A stretch of 64,000 nucleotides of DNA, from positions 186,001 through 250,000 of the forward strand of contig CABJBK010000001.1 in assembly GCA_902363825.1 (NCBI GenBank), written 5' to 3'. Within the stretch, counting starts at the first letter, position 1. Each line of letters starts with the position of its first letter. Below are positions 63,750 through 64,000 of the stretch, piece after piece. This DNA comes from Lachnospiraceae bacterium. Lineage in GTDB: Bacteria; Bacillota; Clostridia; Lachnospirales; Lachnospiraceae. The position numbers and the translations under genes are program-made. Under the pieces are notes generated by a model. The model saw only the letters and a program-made list of their open reading frames with translations. It did no database searches and was not told the origin of the DNA.

Positions 63750-64000
63750 ATGTTAAAGTGTTTTGAAAAGATTAATTGGGCGAAGACAGGTATTTTTGCA
63801 GCAGGAGTTCTGTTTGGTACCGCAGGTATCAAAGCACTTTCCAGTGATGACGCGAAGAAGGTTTATACCGGATGCACCGCAGCATTTTTAAGAGCAAAGG
63901 ACTGCGTGATGAAGACAGCAGCTACCGTTCAGGAGAATGCGGGAGATATCTACGCAGAAGCAAAACAGCAGAATGAAGAACGTGCAGCAGCCGCAGAAGC
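63750..64000 (+). CDS. DUF6110-type membrane protein (3' end outside window)
   Basis: The visible 83 residues start MLKCFEKINWAKTGIFAAGV, continue with LFGTAGIKALSSDDAKKVYTG and AAFLRAKDCVMKTAATVQENAGDI, and end in an Ala/Glu/Gln-rich helix that runs out of the window. A single membrane helix stands near residues 13-30. This resembles DUF6110 proteins, found near metal-transporting P-type ATPases. GGAGGTAAAAG precedes the ATG. A P-type ATPase may follow outside the window. Confidence 0.7.
   Translation, partial: MLKCFEKINWAKTGIFAAGVLFGTAGIKALSSDDAKKVYTGCTAAFLRAKDCVMKTAATVQENAGDIYAEAKQQNEERAAAAE

Overview
The window reads as a chromosomal segment of an anaerobic, spore-forming member of the Clostridia, most likely family Lachnospiraceae. 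The support is a dipicolinate synthase pair (dpaA/dpaB), pyruvate formate-lyase and its activase, a Feo iron system with two small FeoA proteins, a soluble Fe-S chemoreceptor, AGGAGG-type ribosome sites with some TTG and GTG starts, and many short rho-independent terminators. I cannot fix the genus. I saw no rRNA or tRNA gene, CRISPR array, insertion sequence or prophage.

Layout. 0-5.5 kb: small membrane proteins, a TetM-like GTPase fused to a NYN (Rae1/YacP-type) nuclease domain, and an aroE-aroD-aroK operon. 5.5-8.5 kb: csoR-copA copper efflux with a clear CsoR operator. 8.5-9.9 kb: dpaA-dpaB behind a sigma-K-like promoter. 10-12.1 kb: asnB on the minus strand with a cupin-gene remnant after its stop. 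12.3-14.3 kb: a hydrogenase-like chemoreceptor split by a frameshift at an A-rich slippery site. 14.6-20.7 kb: an oppBCDFA peptide transporter with a leader terminator. 20.8-41.4 kb: housekeeping and accessory genes (M42 peptidase, asparaginase, aminopeptidase P, FtsL/DivIC-like protein, CobO, amidase, a HEAT-THUMP methyltransferase, a GGDEF-EAL protein, exoA, azlCD) and an LRR-VWA-MoxR module. 41.4-64 kb: mostly metal homeostasis and anaerobic metabolism.

The right third holds the strongest regulatory signals. A 16-bp element, GTTAG-N6-CTAAY, lies upstream of feoA, feoB, a DUF2325 gene leading into pflBA, a small gene leading into a CydDC-like ABC pair, enolase, and a ZIP transporter. This suggests one metal- or redox-responsive regulon whose regulator is not in the window. 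Second, a MacB-type ABC exporter and a Zn/Cd-type P-ATPase have superimposable promoters, TTGACA-N16-TATAAT, each followed 11 bases later by a 20-bp operator that differs at one base once orientation is matched. The ArsR/CadC-type repressor gene at the end of the ATPase operon is the obvious candidate. Fur-box-like sites precede feoA and the last, cut-off gene (DUF6110). An exact 83-bp-register duplication of a promoter unit lies upstream of the DUF2325-pflBA genes.

Functionally the metal genes form a set: copper efflux (CsoR, CopA and a C-terminal CopZ-like domain), ferrous iron uptake (FeoA, FeoA, FeoB, a FeoB-associated Cys-rich protein, a Fur-family regulator), zinc or cadmium efflux (separate HMA protein, ATPase, ArsR) and divalent metal transport (ZIP). 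All calls come from reading motifs and sequence; no database search was run.
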